Source of the DNA: CAZXBB01 sp964638815
GTDB taxonomy: Bacteria > Planctomycetota > Phycisphaerae > Phycisphaerales > SM1A02
NCBI GenBank assembly: GCA_964638815.1
Contig: CAZXBB010000279.1
Coordinates: forward strand, 1 to 15,527
Reading direction: 5' to 3'
DNA length: 15,527 nucleotides
Positions 1 to 7,064 of this stretch are shown here, piece by piece; positions within the stretch are counted from its first letter, which is position 1; the number at the start of each line of letters is the position of its first letter. Made by a program: the position numbers and the translations under genes. The notes under the pieces are model-generated. The model was not told the origin of the DNA. It ran no database searches and worked only from the letters and a program-made list of their open reading frames with translations.

Positions 1-40
1 GAATTCGGTGAAGCTCCGCCTCCGTCGGTTCATTCCACAT

Positions 41-61
41 CCGGGGCAAGCTAGTCCCCGG
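41..61. other. short inverted repeat in the left non-coding end
   Basis: A 6-bp stem, CCGGGG (41-46) and CCCCGG (56-61), encloses a 9-base loop. No T-run follows on either strand, so it is not a convincing intrinsic terminator. The 9-mer TTCGGTGAA lies on both sides of it, at 4-12 and 81-89. It may mark the end of a gene that begins outside the window. Confidence 0.3.
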
Positions 62-88
62 TTGGTCCAAACTTCCGACGTTCGGTGA

Positions 89-232
89 AAACACCGCCCC
101 GAGGGTTCTCGGCGCGCCTGGTTTCGCCTGACCGAAAAGGCGAGCGCGGCGATGCGGGCCGCGATCGACGCGGCGGTCGCGGAAGGCCGGGCGCAGCGCG
201 AGGATGGGCGCGTGAGCCTTCCCGGCGGCTGA
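89..232 (+). pseudogene. possible C-terminal remnant of a lost gene
   Basis: Reading from just after an in-frame TGA at 86-88 gives 47 codons, ending in TGA at 230-232. From about 128 the codons look coding: third positions are nearly all G or C, and the peptide is Ala/Glu/Arg-rich and helix-like, with an internal ATG at 152 (MRAAIDAAVAEGRAQ...). There is no proper start with a ribosome binding site. The first 85 bases are clearly less GC-rich than the rest. This may be the 3' tail of a decayed gene or chance. I do not recognise the protein. The rest of 1-273 holds no gene I can support. Confidence 0.2.
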
Positions 233-273
233 CGAGTCCCGGGCGCGACGGGCGTTGCCCGCCTGGCTGGGAG

Positions 274-1287
274 CTAGATCAGATACAGGAGCGGGAAGAG
301 GAAGATCCAGATCAGGTCCACGACGTGCCAGTACAACCCGCCGAGGTCAACCGGCGTGAAGTAGGCGGGGCTGAACTTGTCCTTCGCGGCCAGGTAGATC
401 AGCCACCCGATGACGCCCATGCCGGCGAGTACGTGCAGGCCGTGCAGACCGGTCATGCAGAAGTAGATGCCGAAGAAGATGTGCGCGTTCGCGGGGCGGT
501 GCGGGTCCGTCCGCGGATCGGGCTCGCCGCCGTGGCCCGCTTCGCCGTCCTCGTGTGCCCCTCCCTGGGTCGCGCCGGGGACGAAGCCGGACGGCCCCTG
601 CGCCGCCGGCGCGACGGCCGACACCGGGACGAGGAACCCGGCGATCTCCTCCGGCGCCGGCGCCTCGGGATCGGCCGGCGCCTCGGGATCGGCCGGCATC
701 TCGGGATCGGCCGGCATCTCGGCGTCGGCCGGCGCCTCGGGATCGGCCGGCGTCTCGGGGTCGCCCGGCGTCGCGTCCGCCGGAGCGGCGGCGTGCGTCG
801 CCTCGCCGTCGTGGTGAGGAGGGACGTAGAACGTCGGTCCCCACACGATGTTGTGCTCGAACTTGTGCTTGTACTCCACGTACTTGATGCACATGAAGCC
901 GAAGCCGCCGAGCCAGGTGAGGCAGAGGAGCACGATCAGCGCCCGCTTCTTTCCCATCTGCGCCGCGGAGACGGCGATCGCCATCGTCATGCTGCTGAGG
1001 ATGAGCACGACGGTGTTCGTCGCGCCCCAGAAGGTATTGAGGAACTGGGACCCGTACTCGAACAGCTCGGGGTGGTTGAACCGGTAGACGGCGTACGCGC
1101 AGAACAGGCCCGCGAAGAGCAGGAACTCCGTCGCCAGGAACAGCCACATGCCGAGCTTCCCGGCCTCGAACTGCTGCTGGGGCGTCTCCCAGTGATGGGC
1201 CAGGAACTCGGGATGATCATGATGATCATGATGATCATGATGATCATGCTGATCGTGCCCGTCGGCGTGCGTGTCGATCGCGGTCAT
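274..1287 (-). CDS. ctaE: cytochrome c oxidase subunit III with His-rich N-terminus and repetitive loop
   Basis: A 337-residue inner-membrane subunit III of an aa3-type haem-copper oxidase, which stabilises the catalytic core. Five membrane helices are visible, at about 44-68, 87-108, 116-134, 269-300 and 315-337, as in short bacterial versions of about 200 residues. Family-like stretches are GKLGMWLFLATEFLLFAG and HIFFGIYFCMTGLHGLHVLAG. Start: ATG at 1285-1287 with GGAGAGG seven bases upstream; the reading frame stays open far upstream, but that part is a shadow of other genes. Two oddities add length: residues 10-32 are almost all His and Asp, and residues about 155-265 form a hydrophilic Pro/Ala/Asp/Glu loop between helices 3 and 4. 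No subunit I, II or IV gene is next to it; upstream the neighbour is divergent. The family call is firm; the roles of the additions are unknown. Confidence 0.93.
   Translation of the reverse strand: MTAIDTHADGHDQHDHHDHHDHHDHPEFLAHHWETPQQQFEAGKLGMWLFLATEFLLFAGLFCAYAVYRFNHPELFEYGSQFLNTFWGATNTVVLILSSMTMAIAVSAAQMGKKRALIVLLCLTWLGGFGFMCIKYVEYKHKFEHNIVWGPTFYVPPHHDGEATHAAAPADATPGDPETPADPEAPADAEMPADPEMPADPEAPADPEAPAPEEIAGFLVPVSAVAPAAQGPSGFVPGATQGGAHEDGEAGHGGEPDPRTDPHRPANAHIFFGIYFCMTGLHGLHVLAGMGVIGWLIYLAAKDKFSPAYFTPVDLGGLYWHVVDLIWIFLFPLLYLI
661..768 (-). repeat. six 18-bp tandem repeats inside the oxidase subunit III gene
   Basis: Six 18-bp units run head to tail at 661, 679, 697, 715, 733 and 751, with consensus CGCCTCGGGATCGGCCGG on the + strand and one to four changes in some copies. 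On the coding strand each unit encodes six residues of the type PADPEA or PADPEM. The period is a multiple of three, so copy number can change without breaking the frame. It lies in the hydrophilic loop between helices 3 and 4. Confidence 0.9.
1212..1256 (-). repeat. 9-bp tandem repeat encoding the His/Asp tail
   Basis: Four perfect copies of GATGATCAT (1212-1247) are followed by a degenerate fifth (1248-1256). On the coding strand they give the HDH HDH pattern at residues about 11-25 of oxidase subunit III. The near-perfect copies suggest recent slippage expansion. The His-rich product could bind metal, but this is inference. Confidence 0.85.
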
Positions 1288-1352
1288 GAACCTCTCCAGC
1301 CCGGCCGGTGCCGGGGACGCATGGAACCCTTCCTGGCGCCACCGGAGCGGGC

Positions 1353-1381
1353 ATTGTAGAGAGGACGCCCCCGGCTTGCAG
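1353..1381 (-). promoter_or_regulatory. candidate promoter for oxidase subunit III
   Basis: Reading the - strand, TACAAT (+ strand 1353-1358) matches the -10 consensus at five of six positions. It lies about 65 bases upstream of the ATG. The hexamer 17 bp upstream (1376-1381, CTGCAA) is a poor -35, with three of six matches, so an activator or another sigma factor may be used. Confidence 0.4.
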
Positions 1382-1394
1382 GCGTCCGGACGCC
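1363..1394. promoter_or_regulatory. palindromic operator candidate in the divergent promoter region
   Basis: A perfect 14-bp palindrome, GGCGTCCGGACGCC, sits at 1381-1394. A third copy of the half-site, GGACGCC, lies upstream at 1363-1369, which also allows a 7-bp stem with 1381-1387. The block lies between, and touches, the predicted -35 regions of the two divergent genes. One bound regulator could therefore affect both. The regulator is not identified. Confidence 0.45.
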
Positions 1395-1398
1395 CGGC

Positions 1399-1427
1399 AT
1401 GACCGGCCCGGCCCCATCCCCTATAAC
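1399..1427 (+). promoter_or_regulatory. sigma70-type promoter for the cupin-receptor-YfiR-kinase genes
   Basis: ATGACC (1399-1404, four of six matches to TTGACA) and TATAAC (1422-1427, five of six to TATAAT) are separated by 17 bp. Transcription would begin near 1434, giving a 5' leader of roughly 35 bases before the cupin ATG. It is one of the better promoter matches in a GC-rich window and directly follows the palindrome at 1381-1394. Confidence 0.5.
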
Positions 1428-1470
1428 TGACTCGGATCAGACGCATCCCTCGATCCGACGGGAGAACGCC

Positions 1471-1905
1471 ATGGCCGAGAACAGGACCGATCAGGCGGGA
1501 CCCGCCGGCGCCGTCGAGGGTCACGACGGCATCCACGTGATCCGCCGGCACGGGAACTGCCGCGACTGGAACGGGATCCACTACCGGGCGGGGCTGTCGG
1601 CGAAGAACGTCGGGGCGAAGGACCTCTCGATGAACGTCGCGACCATCCCCCCGGGCGGGATCGCCGGCGCCCATATCCACGTCGACTTCGATCTCATGCT
1701 GTACATCATCGAGGGCCGGGTGCGGCACGCGTACGGCCCGGGGCTCGTGCACTCCGTGGAGAACGGCGCCGGCGATTTCATCTACATCGAGCCCGGCGTC
1801 CCGCACGAGGTCTACAACATGAGCGACAGCGAACCGGTCGTCGCCGTCGTCGCCCGCTCGGCCGCGGACGAGTGGGATCGCATCGTGCCCTACGCGCCCG
1901 AGTAA
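1471..1905 (+). CDS. small single-domain cupin protein
   Basis: A 144-residue cytosolic protein with one cupin (RmlC-like) beta-barrel. Both metal-site motifs are visible. Motif 1 is around GGIAGAHIHVDFDLMLYIIEG, with an HxH pair; the usual Glu spacing is not clear. Motif 2 is GDFIYIEPGVPHEVYN, with PxGxxH and the trailing Asn. It probably binds a divalent metal; the substrate cannot be told from sequence. Start: ATG at 1471 with GGGAGAA six bases upstream. An earlier in-frame ATG at 1399 lies inside the promoter and is rejected. The next gene starts 18 bases after the stop and is very likely co-transcribed, so the cupin may modify or sense a compound linked to the receptor downstream. Confidence 0.88.
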   Translation: MAENRTDQAGPAGAVEGHDGIHVIRRHGNCRDWNGIHYRAGLSAKNVGAKDLSMNVATIPPGGIAGAHIHVDFDLMLYIIEGRVRHAYGPGLVHSVENGAGDFIYIEPGVPHEVYNMSDSEPVVAVVARSAADEWDRIVPYAPE

Positions 1906-1923
1906 CAGCACCGGAGAGCTCCC

Positions 1924-3924
1924 ATGCGCAAACCCGCCGAAAGAAGGTGCCTGCGCGTATCGTGCGTCGCGCTCGTGTGTGCTTCGATGACGCTGGTCGC
2001 GCGCGGCCAGGACGCTGAGGACGACCTCGACGACCTGTCGCTGGACGAGCTGCTCCAGATCAAGGTGACGTCGGTCGAGGGACGCGCGCAATCGCTGCTC
2101 GACACGCCGGCGGCCATGTTCGTGATCACCGGCGAGGACATCCGCCGGGCCGGCCACCGTAGCCTTGCCGAGTCGCTGCGCATGGTCCCCGGGTTCACCG
2201 TCGGCCAGATCACGCCGTCGCAGTGGGCGGTCGGCTCGCGCGGCCTGACCGATCGGTTCTCGAACGACCTGCTCGTCCTCATCGACGGGCGATCGGTGTA
2301 CGACCCGCTCTTCTCCGGCGTGTTCTGGAACGTACAGGACGTGCTCTTCGAGGACCTCGACCGGATCGAGGTGATCCGCGGCCCCGGGGCGACGCTCTGG
2401 GGCGCCAACGCCGTCAACGGCGTGATCAACATCACGACGAAGAGCGCGCGGGACACCCAGGGTCTCTATCTCAACGGCGGCGGCGGCACGCTCGAGCAGG
2501 GCTTCGGCGCCGTGCGTTACGGCGGCGAGCTGAACGAGAACAGTCACTTCCGGGTCTACGCGAAGTACGACAACCACGCCGCGTTCGACAACATCCTCGG
2601 GAACCGGAGCTCGACCGATTGGGACATGTACCGCGGCGGGTTCCGCTTCGACACGACGGGCGCGGACGACCTCGAGCTGACGTTCCAGGGCGACGCGTAC
2701 GCGACGGGTCACAGCGACGCCAGCGTGCGCGTGCCGGTTCCCGGCCAGCACCTCGCGTTCGCGAGCCGGTCGCTCGCCGAACAGTACCAGGGCGGCAACG
2801 CCCTCTTCCGCGCGGCGCAGCGACGCGGCGACGACGCGGGCTGGAGCCTCCAGGCGTACTACGACCGCACCGAGACTCGCGGCGGGCAGCCGGGTTTCGA
2901 GGTGCGGCGCGACACCTTCGACGTGGACTACCGGCAGTACTGCCCGATCGACGGGGACGGGCGTCACGTGCTGATCTGGGGCGCCGGCTACCGGCACTCG
3001 CGCGACCGCACGACGGACGGGCCGATCATCACGTTCGTGCCGCGCGACCGCAGCCTCGACACGTTCCACGCGTTCATCCAGGACACGATCACGCTCGCGC
3101 CGGACGAGCTGCACCTGATGATCGGCTCGAAGCTGGAGCACAACGACCACACCGGCTTCGAGTTCCAGCCGAGCGGGCGCATGTGGTGGACGCCCGACCC
3201 GGACCGGACGGTGTGGGGCGCGGTGAGCCGCGCGGTGCGCACGCCGTCGCGGATCGCCGACGACACCCGGCTCGTCACGGCGTTCGCGGATCCCGGTCTG
3301 CTCCCCGGCGGGGGCGGGCCGACCGGCAACTTCGTGCCGCTGGTGCTCGCGGGCGATCCCGCGATCGAATCCGAGCAACTGATCGCGTACGAATTGGGAT
3401 ACCGCACGCGGCTCGGCGAGCGCCTCACGCTCGACGTCGCCACCTTCTACAACGATTACGACGACCTCATCACGCTCCAGCTTCCCGCCGGCACGCTCGG
3501 CAATCGCGGCGTCGCGGACACCTACGGCGTCGAGGTGGCGAGCACCTGGAACGCGTCCGACAACTGGACGCTGTTCGCCGCGTACACGTTCATGCGGATC
3601 GACTTCGACTCGCCCGACGGCACCGCGCCGGAGGGCGAGACGCCGCAGCAGCAGTTCAACCTCCGCTCGCAGCTTGACATCACCGAGGCGCTCGAGCTCA
3701 ACTCGGCGCTCTACTACGTGGACGCCGTCCCGGACGAGGGCATCGGCGCCTACCTGCGGCTGGACGTCGGCCTCACCTGGCGGCCGGCGCCGAACGTGGA
3801 GCTGGCGGTCTGGGGGCAGAACCTGCTGGACGGCAGTCACCCGGAATACGGCGACGATCTCTTCCAGGACGTCCTGCTCGAGATCGACCGCAGCATCTAC
3901 GGACAGGTGAGCATCCGATTCTGA
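1924..3924 (+). CDS. TonB-dependent outer-membrane receptor
   Basis: A 666-residue outer-membrane protein. Residues 1-28 form a signal peptide (basic start, hydrophobic core, likely cleavage near ARG/QDA). A short acidic stretch containing LSLDELLQIKVTSVEG follows and may include the TonB-contact region. The plug domain spans about 52-174, with typical stretches DTPAAMFVITGEDI, VLIDGRSVYDP and IEVIRGPGATLWGANAVNGV. The rest (about 180-666) is a beta-barrel rich in aromatic strands, ending in an aromatic residue (YGQVSIRF), as is usual for outer-membrane barrels. Ribosome binding site GGAGAG at 1913-1918. It takes up or senses an unknown ligand using TonB energy; no ExbB, ExbD or TonB gene is present here. 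The next gene overlaps its stop codon. Because it sits beside YfiR and a sensor kinase, a signalling role is as likely as simple transport. Confidence 0.93.
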   Translation: MRKPAERRCLRVSCVALVCASMTLVARGQDAEDDLDDLSLDELLQIKVTSVEGRAQSLLDTPAAMFVITGEDIRRAGHRSLAESLRMVPGFTVGQITPSQWAVGSRGLTDRFSNDLLVLIDGRSVYDPLFSGVFWNVQDVLFEDLDRIEVIRGPGATLWGANAVNGVINITTKSARDTQGLYLNGGGGTLEQGFGAVRYGGELNENSHFRVYAKYDNHAAFDNILGNRSSTDWDMYRGGFRFDTTGADDLELTFQGDAYATGHSDASVRVPVPGQHLAFASRSLAEQYQGGNALFRAAQRRGDDAGWSLQAYYDRTETRGGQPGFEVRRDTFDVDYRQYCPIDGDGRHVLIWGAGYRHSRDRTTDGPIITFVPRDRSLDTFHAFIQDTITLAPDELHLMIGSKLEHNDHTGFEFQPSGRMWWTPDPDRTVWGAVSRAVRTPSRIADDTRLVTAFADPGLLPGGGGPTGNFVPLVLAGDPAIESEQLIAYELGYRTRLGERLTLDVATFYNDYDDLITLQLPAGTLGNRGVADTYGVEVASTWNASDNWTLFAAYTFMRIDFDSPDGTAPEGETPQQQFNLRSQLDITEALELNSALYYVDAVPDEGIGAYLRLDVGLTWRPAPNVELAVWGQNLLDGSHPEYGDDLFQDVLLEIDRSIYGQVSIRF

Positions 3925-4535
3925 CGAACGCGCCCCATCCAACCCGCCCGTGGCTCCGAGGGTTACTGGCCCTGATCGCGCTCGGCGCGCTCCTTCCGGG
4001 CGTCGCCGCCACCGAGCAGGACCGGGAAGCGGCGTACCGGGACGTCATCGCGACGTTCCTCTGGAAGTTCGCGAAGTACGTCACGTGGCCGGAGGAGTCG
4101 TTCGCCGACGCGGACACGCCCTACGTGATCGGCGTCGTCGGCGACGACGACTTCGCCCGCGTGGTCGAGGACAAGGTGCGCGACGAGACCGCCCGCAAGC
4201 GGCACTTCAAGGTCGAGCGGATCCGCGGCATCGACTTCCGCACGCCGACGCAGGTGGACCGGTTCCGCGAACGGCTTCATCGCTGCCACATCGTCTTCAT
4301 CAGCCGGAACGAGCGCCCGCGCATGCCGAGGATCCTGGAGCTCCTGGAAGACAAGTGCACTCTCACCGTCTCGGACACGGAGGGGTTCGCGGTTGACGGC
4401 GGGATGATCGGGTTCGCCGTCGTCGAGGAGCGGGTCACGCTCGAGATCCACAGGACGCCGGCGCAGCGGGCAGGGCTGCGTCTCGATTCGCAACTGCTCA
4501 AGGCCGCTGCCCGGACGTACCCTGAACGCGAATGA
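3921..4535 (+). CDS. YfiR/DUF4154 family periplasmic protein, likely non-AUG start
   Basis: About 204 residues if read from CTG at 3921. The N-terminus is a good signal peptide: two Arg, then LLALIALGALLPGVAA, with the mature protein starting near TEQDRE. The mature part carries YfiR-family features: WKFAKYVTWPEESF, CHIVFISRNE, and a C-terminal LTVSDTEGFAVDGGMIGFAV followed by an Arg/Leu-rich end. In Pseudomonas, YfiR is a periplasmic repressor of the membrane sensor YfiN. No ATG, GTG or TTG lies in frame before GTG 4125, and that codon would remove the signal peptide and the most conserved block. The best start is CTG at 3921 (or ATT at 3918), overlapping the receptor stop, with AGGTGAG at 3905-3911 upstream. 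Its stop overlaps the kinase ATG by 4 bp. Family call firm; exact start uncertain. Confidence 0.85.
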   Translation: MTNAPHPTRPWLRGLLALIALGALLPGVAATEQDREAAYRDVIATFLWKFAKYVTWPEESFADADTPYVIGVVGDDDFARVVEDKVRDETARKRHFKVERIRGIDFRTPTQVDRFRERLHRCHIVFISRNERPRMPRILELLEDKCTLTVSDTEGFAVDGGMIGFAVVEERVTLEIHRTPAQRAGLRLDSQLLKAAARTYPERE

Positions 4536-6970
4536 CGCAGCTCCCTCTCCAGAACCGCATGACGTTCCGCGGCAAGCTCACGATGCTCGTGCTGACGACC
4601 ACCGTGATGGCGATCGTAATCGTGGCGACCACCGTCGTCGTCTACAGCTACTTCGAGATCGACCGGCGCGTCGTGAAGGAGGCGTCGATCCTCGCGCGCG
4701 TCGTCGCCGACAACAGCCGCGGTGCGATCGACTTCGAGAACCGCGACGACGCGGCCGAAGTGCTGGCGGCGCTCGCGGCCGACGAGAACGTCCTCGCGGC
4801 GGCGACGTACGCGGACGACCGGCTGTTCGCCCAGTACCCGACCCCGGAGAACGGCGGCGCGGCCCCGGCGACCGTCGCCGGATTCACGGCGAAGGAGGAG
4901 CCGGGACGGCGCGTGTTCTCACAGCCGATCGTCAGCGACGACCGGCAGATCGGGACCATCTGCATGCTCTACGACGTGCGGTGGATCTACGCTTCGCTCG
5001 CGCAGACGAGCGCGATGGTCGCCGGCGCCATGGCGCTCTCGCTGCTCGTCTCGCTCCTCGTCACCCGGCGGTTCAAGCACGGGCTCGTGCGCCCCATCCG
5101 CCACCTCGCGGAGACGAGCCGGCAGGTCTCGCGCGAGAAGGACTACGGCATCCGCGCGATCAAGTCGACGCAGGACGAACTCGGCGAATTGACCGACTCG
5201 TTCAACGAGATGCTGGGCGAGATCCAGAACCGCGACGCGGAGCTGGAGCGTCACAAGCAGGAGCTCGAGGATCGCGTCGCGCGGCGCACGGCCGATCTGG
5301 AGACCGCCCGCGTCGCGGCGGAGACGGCGGAGGAGAAGACGGCGCGGTACGCCGAGGCGCTCGAGGCGCGCAACGCCGCGCTCGAGGAGGCACGGCGGGC
5401 CGCCCAGCTCGCCAGCCGCGCGAAGGGCGCCTTCCTCGCCAACATGAGCCACGAGATCCGTTCGCCGATGACGGCCATCCTCGGCTACGCGGAGATCCTT
5501 TACCGCGAGGGCGATCGCGACGCGGCGCCGCCGCACCGCGTCGAGGCGCTCGAGACGATCATGCGGAACGGCCGGCACCTGCTCAACGTCATCAACGACA
5601 TCCTCGACCTCTCGAAGCTCGAGGCGGGCAAGATGACGATCGAGAAGGTCCGATGCTCGCCGGCGCTGATCGTAAACGACGTCGCCGACCTCATGCGCGT
5701 CCGGGCCGCGGCGAAGGGCCTTTCGCTCGACGTCGAGTTCGCCGGACCGATTCCCGAGACGATCGAGAGCGATCCGACGCGGCTGCGACAGGTCCTGGTG
5801 AACCTGGCGGGGAACGCGATCAAGTTCACCGAGACCGGCGGCGTCCGCATCCGGGCGATGATCGAGGGGGGGGACGTCGGAGCCCGCTTCCGCGTGGACG
5901 TGATCGACACCGGCATCGGCATCGCCGCCGCGGACATGGCGCAGCTCTTCGACCCGTTCACGCAGGCCGACGCGTCAACGACGCGCCGCTTCGGCGGCAC
6001 CGGTCTCGGCCTGACGATCTCGCGGCAGTTCGCACAGCTCCTCGGCGGCGACATCCACGTCGAGTCGAGGGCCGGCGCCGGCTCGACGTTCACACTCACG
6101 GTGGATCCCGGATCGCTGGCGGGCGTCCCGCGACTCGCGCGCCCCGATGACGCCCGGTCCGACCACGAGCACGTGACTGCCCCCGCCGCCAGCACCGCAC
6201 GGCTCGAGGGGCGACGCATCCTGCTGGCGGAGGACACGCCCGACAACCAGCGTCTGATCACCTACCACCTGAAGAAGGCGAGCGCGTTCGTTGACGTCGC
6301 CGCCGACGGGCGCGTCGCCGTCGAGAAAGCGCTCGACGCGCTGCGGGCCGGCACGCCGTACGACTGCATCCTCATGGACATGCAGATGCCGGAGCTGGAC
6401 GGGTATGCGGCGACGACGCTGCTGCGCGACCAGGGCTACCACCACCCGATCGTCGCGCTGACCGCGAACGCGATGCGCGGCGATCGCGAGCGGTGTCTCG
6501 CCGCGGGGATGGACGACTACGTCGCCAAGCCGATCCAGGCCGGGGAGCTGTTCGAGGCGATCCGCCGCGCGGTGGACGGCACCGGCGGGCCGGCGCGGCC
6601 CGGCACGGACGAGCCGCCCCCGTGGTCCCGGAGCGTTCTCGACCGGCCGGCGCTGCGGACACGCTTCCGGGACGATCCGGCGGTGCTCGCCGAGCTCATC
6701 AACCTGTTCCTCGAGGAGTCGCCGAAGCAGCTCGACGCTCTGCGCATCGCGGTGGCCCGCGGCGACCTCGCGGCGGTCGGCGCCGCGACCCACATCCTCA
6801 AGGGGACGGTCGGCAACTTCGCGGCCCCGGCTGCGCTCAACGCGGTGCGCCGGCTGGAAATGCTCGCGGCCGGCGGTGACGCCGCGGGGCTGGAGGCCGC
6901 GGTCGAGGAGGTCGGGAACGAGCTGGAGCGGCTTGGGCCGGAGCTGCGGCGCGAAGTGGAATCGCATTGA
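4532..6970 (+). CDS. hybrid sensor histidine kinase (CHASE8-like, HAMP, HisKA, HATPase, REC, HPt)
   Basis: An 812-residue inner-membrane sensor. The first helix is at about 17-42. A periplasmic domain spans about 44-155 and looks like CHASE8 (ARVVADNSRGAIDF, then an acidic AAEVLAALAADENVLAAATY). The second helix is at about 157-178, followed by HAMP at about 180-232 and a coiled coil to about 298. HisKA has its phospho-His at H307 (NMSHEIRSPM). The ATPase domain shows the N-box with N428, DTGIG at 459 and GGTGLGL near 490. The receiver (about 562-685) has E567, D568, phospho-Asp D616 and K666. A C-terminal HPt has phospho-His H754 (THILKG). All catalytic residues of a four-step relay up to HPt are present. 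The start overlaps the yfiR-like stop (ATGA), suggesting translational coupling; no good ribosome binding site precedes it. No partner response regulator is in the window, so the output is unknown. Confidence 0.93.
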   Translation: MTQLPLQNRMTFRGKLTMLVLTTTVMAIVIVATTVVVYSYFEIDRRVVKEASILARVVADNSRGAIDFENRDDAAEVLAALAADENVLAAATYADDRLFAQYPTPENGGAAPATVAGFTAKEEPGRRVFSQPIVSDDRQIGTICMLYDVRWIYASLAQTSAMVAGAMALSLLVSLLVTRRFKHGLVRPIRHLAETSRQVSREKDYGIRAIKSTQDELGELTDSFNEMLGEIQNRDAELERHKQELEDRVARRTADLETARVAAETAEEKTARYAEALEARNAALEEARRAAQLASRAKGAFLANMSHEIRSPMTAILGYAEILYREGDRDAAPPHRVEALETIMRNGRHLLNVINDILDLSKLEAGKMTIEKVRCSPALIVNDVADLMRVRAAAKGLSLDVEFAGPIPETIESDPTRLRQVLVNLAGNAIKFTETGGVRIRAMIEGGDVGARFRVDVIDTGIGIAAADMAQLFDPFTQADASTTRRFGGTGLGLTISRQFAQLLGGDIHVESRAGAGSTFTLTVDPGSLAGVPRLARPDDARSDHEHVTAPAASTARLEGRRILLAEDTPDNQRLITYHLKKASAFVDVAADGRVAVEKALDALRAGTPYDCILMDMQMPELDGYAATTLLRDQGYHHPIVALTANAMRGDRERCLAAGMDDYVAKPIQAGELFEAIRRAVDGTGGPARPGTDEPPPWSRSVLDRPALRTRFRDDPAVLAELINLFLEESPKQLDALRIAVARGDLAAVGAATHILKGTVGNFAAPAALNAVRRLEMLAAGGDAAGLEAAVEEVGNELERLGPELRREVESH

Positions 6971-6989
6971 AGATCTCCGCGTGAGACAT

Positions 6990-7019
6990 CGCCGGGACCG
7001 CCGCGAAGGAATCCCGGCG
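6990..7019 (+). terminator. hairpin after the sensor kinase gene
   Basis: An 8-bp stem, CGCCGGGA (6990-6997) and TCCCGGCG (7012-7019), with a 14-base loop, begins 20 bases after the kinase stop. No clear T-run follows, so it may be a weak or factor-assisted terminator or an mRNA-protecting hairpin. Confidence 0.35.
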
Positions 7020-7064
7020 TACCCGTCTATCATGCCGGTCATCCTGATCATCCCGACGCACCCG

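Noticed and set aside
41..61. Intrinsic terminator at the left end
   Set aside because: There is a hairpin but no T-run on either strand.
661..768. Repeat array as a separate genetic element
   Set aside because: The 18-bp units are in frame inside the oxidase gene and encode its linker, so they are part of the gene.
274..3942. A 1222-codon open frame on the - strand
   Set aside because: Only its last 337 codons are a real gene (oxidase subunit III). The rest is antisense to the receptor and cupin genes and has the Arg/Val/Asp-rich makeup of a shadow frame in GC-rich DNA.
3950..4396. A + strand frame starting at GTG 3950 as the gene after the receptor
   Set aside because: It gives a low-complexity Arg/Pro-rich peptide with no signal peptide or family motif. 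The frame used for the YfiR-like protein has both.
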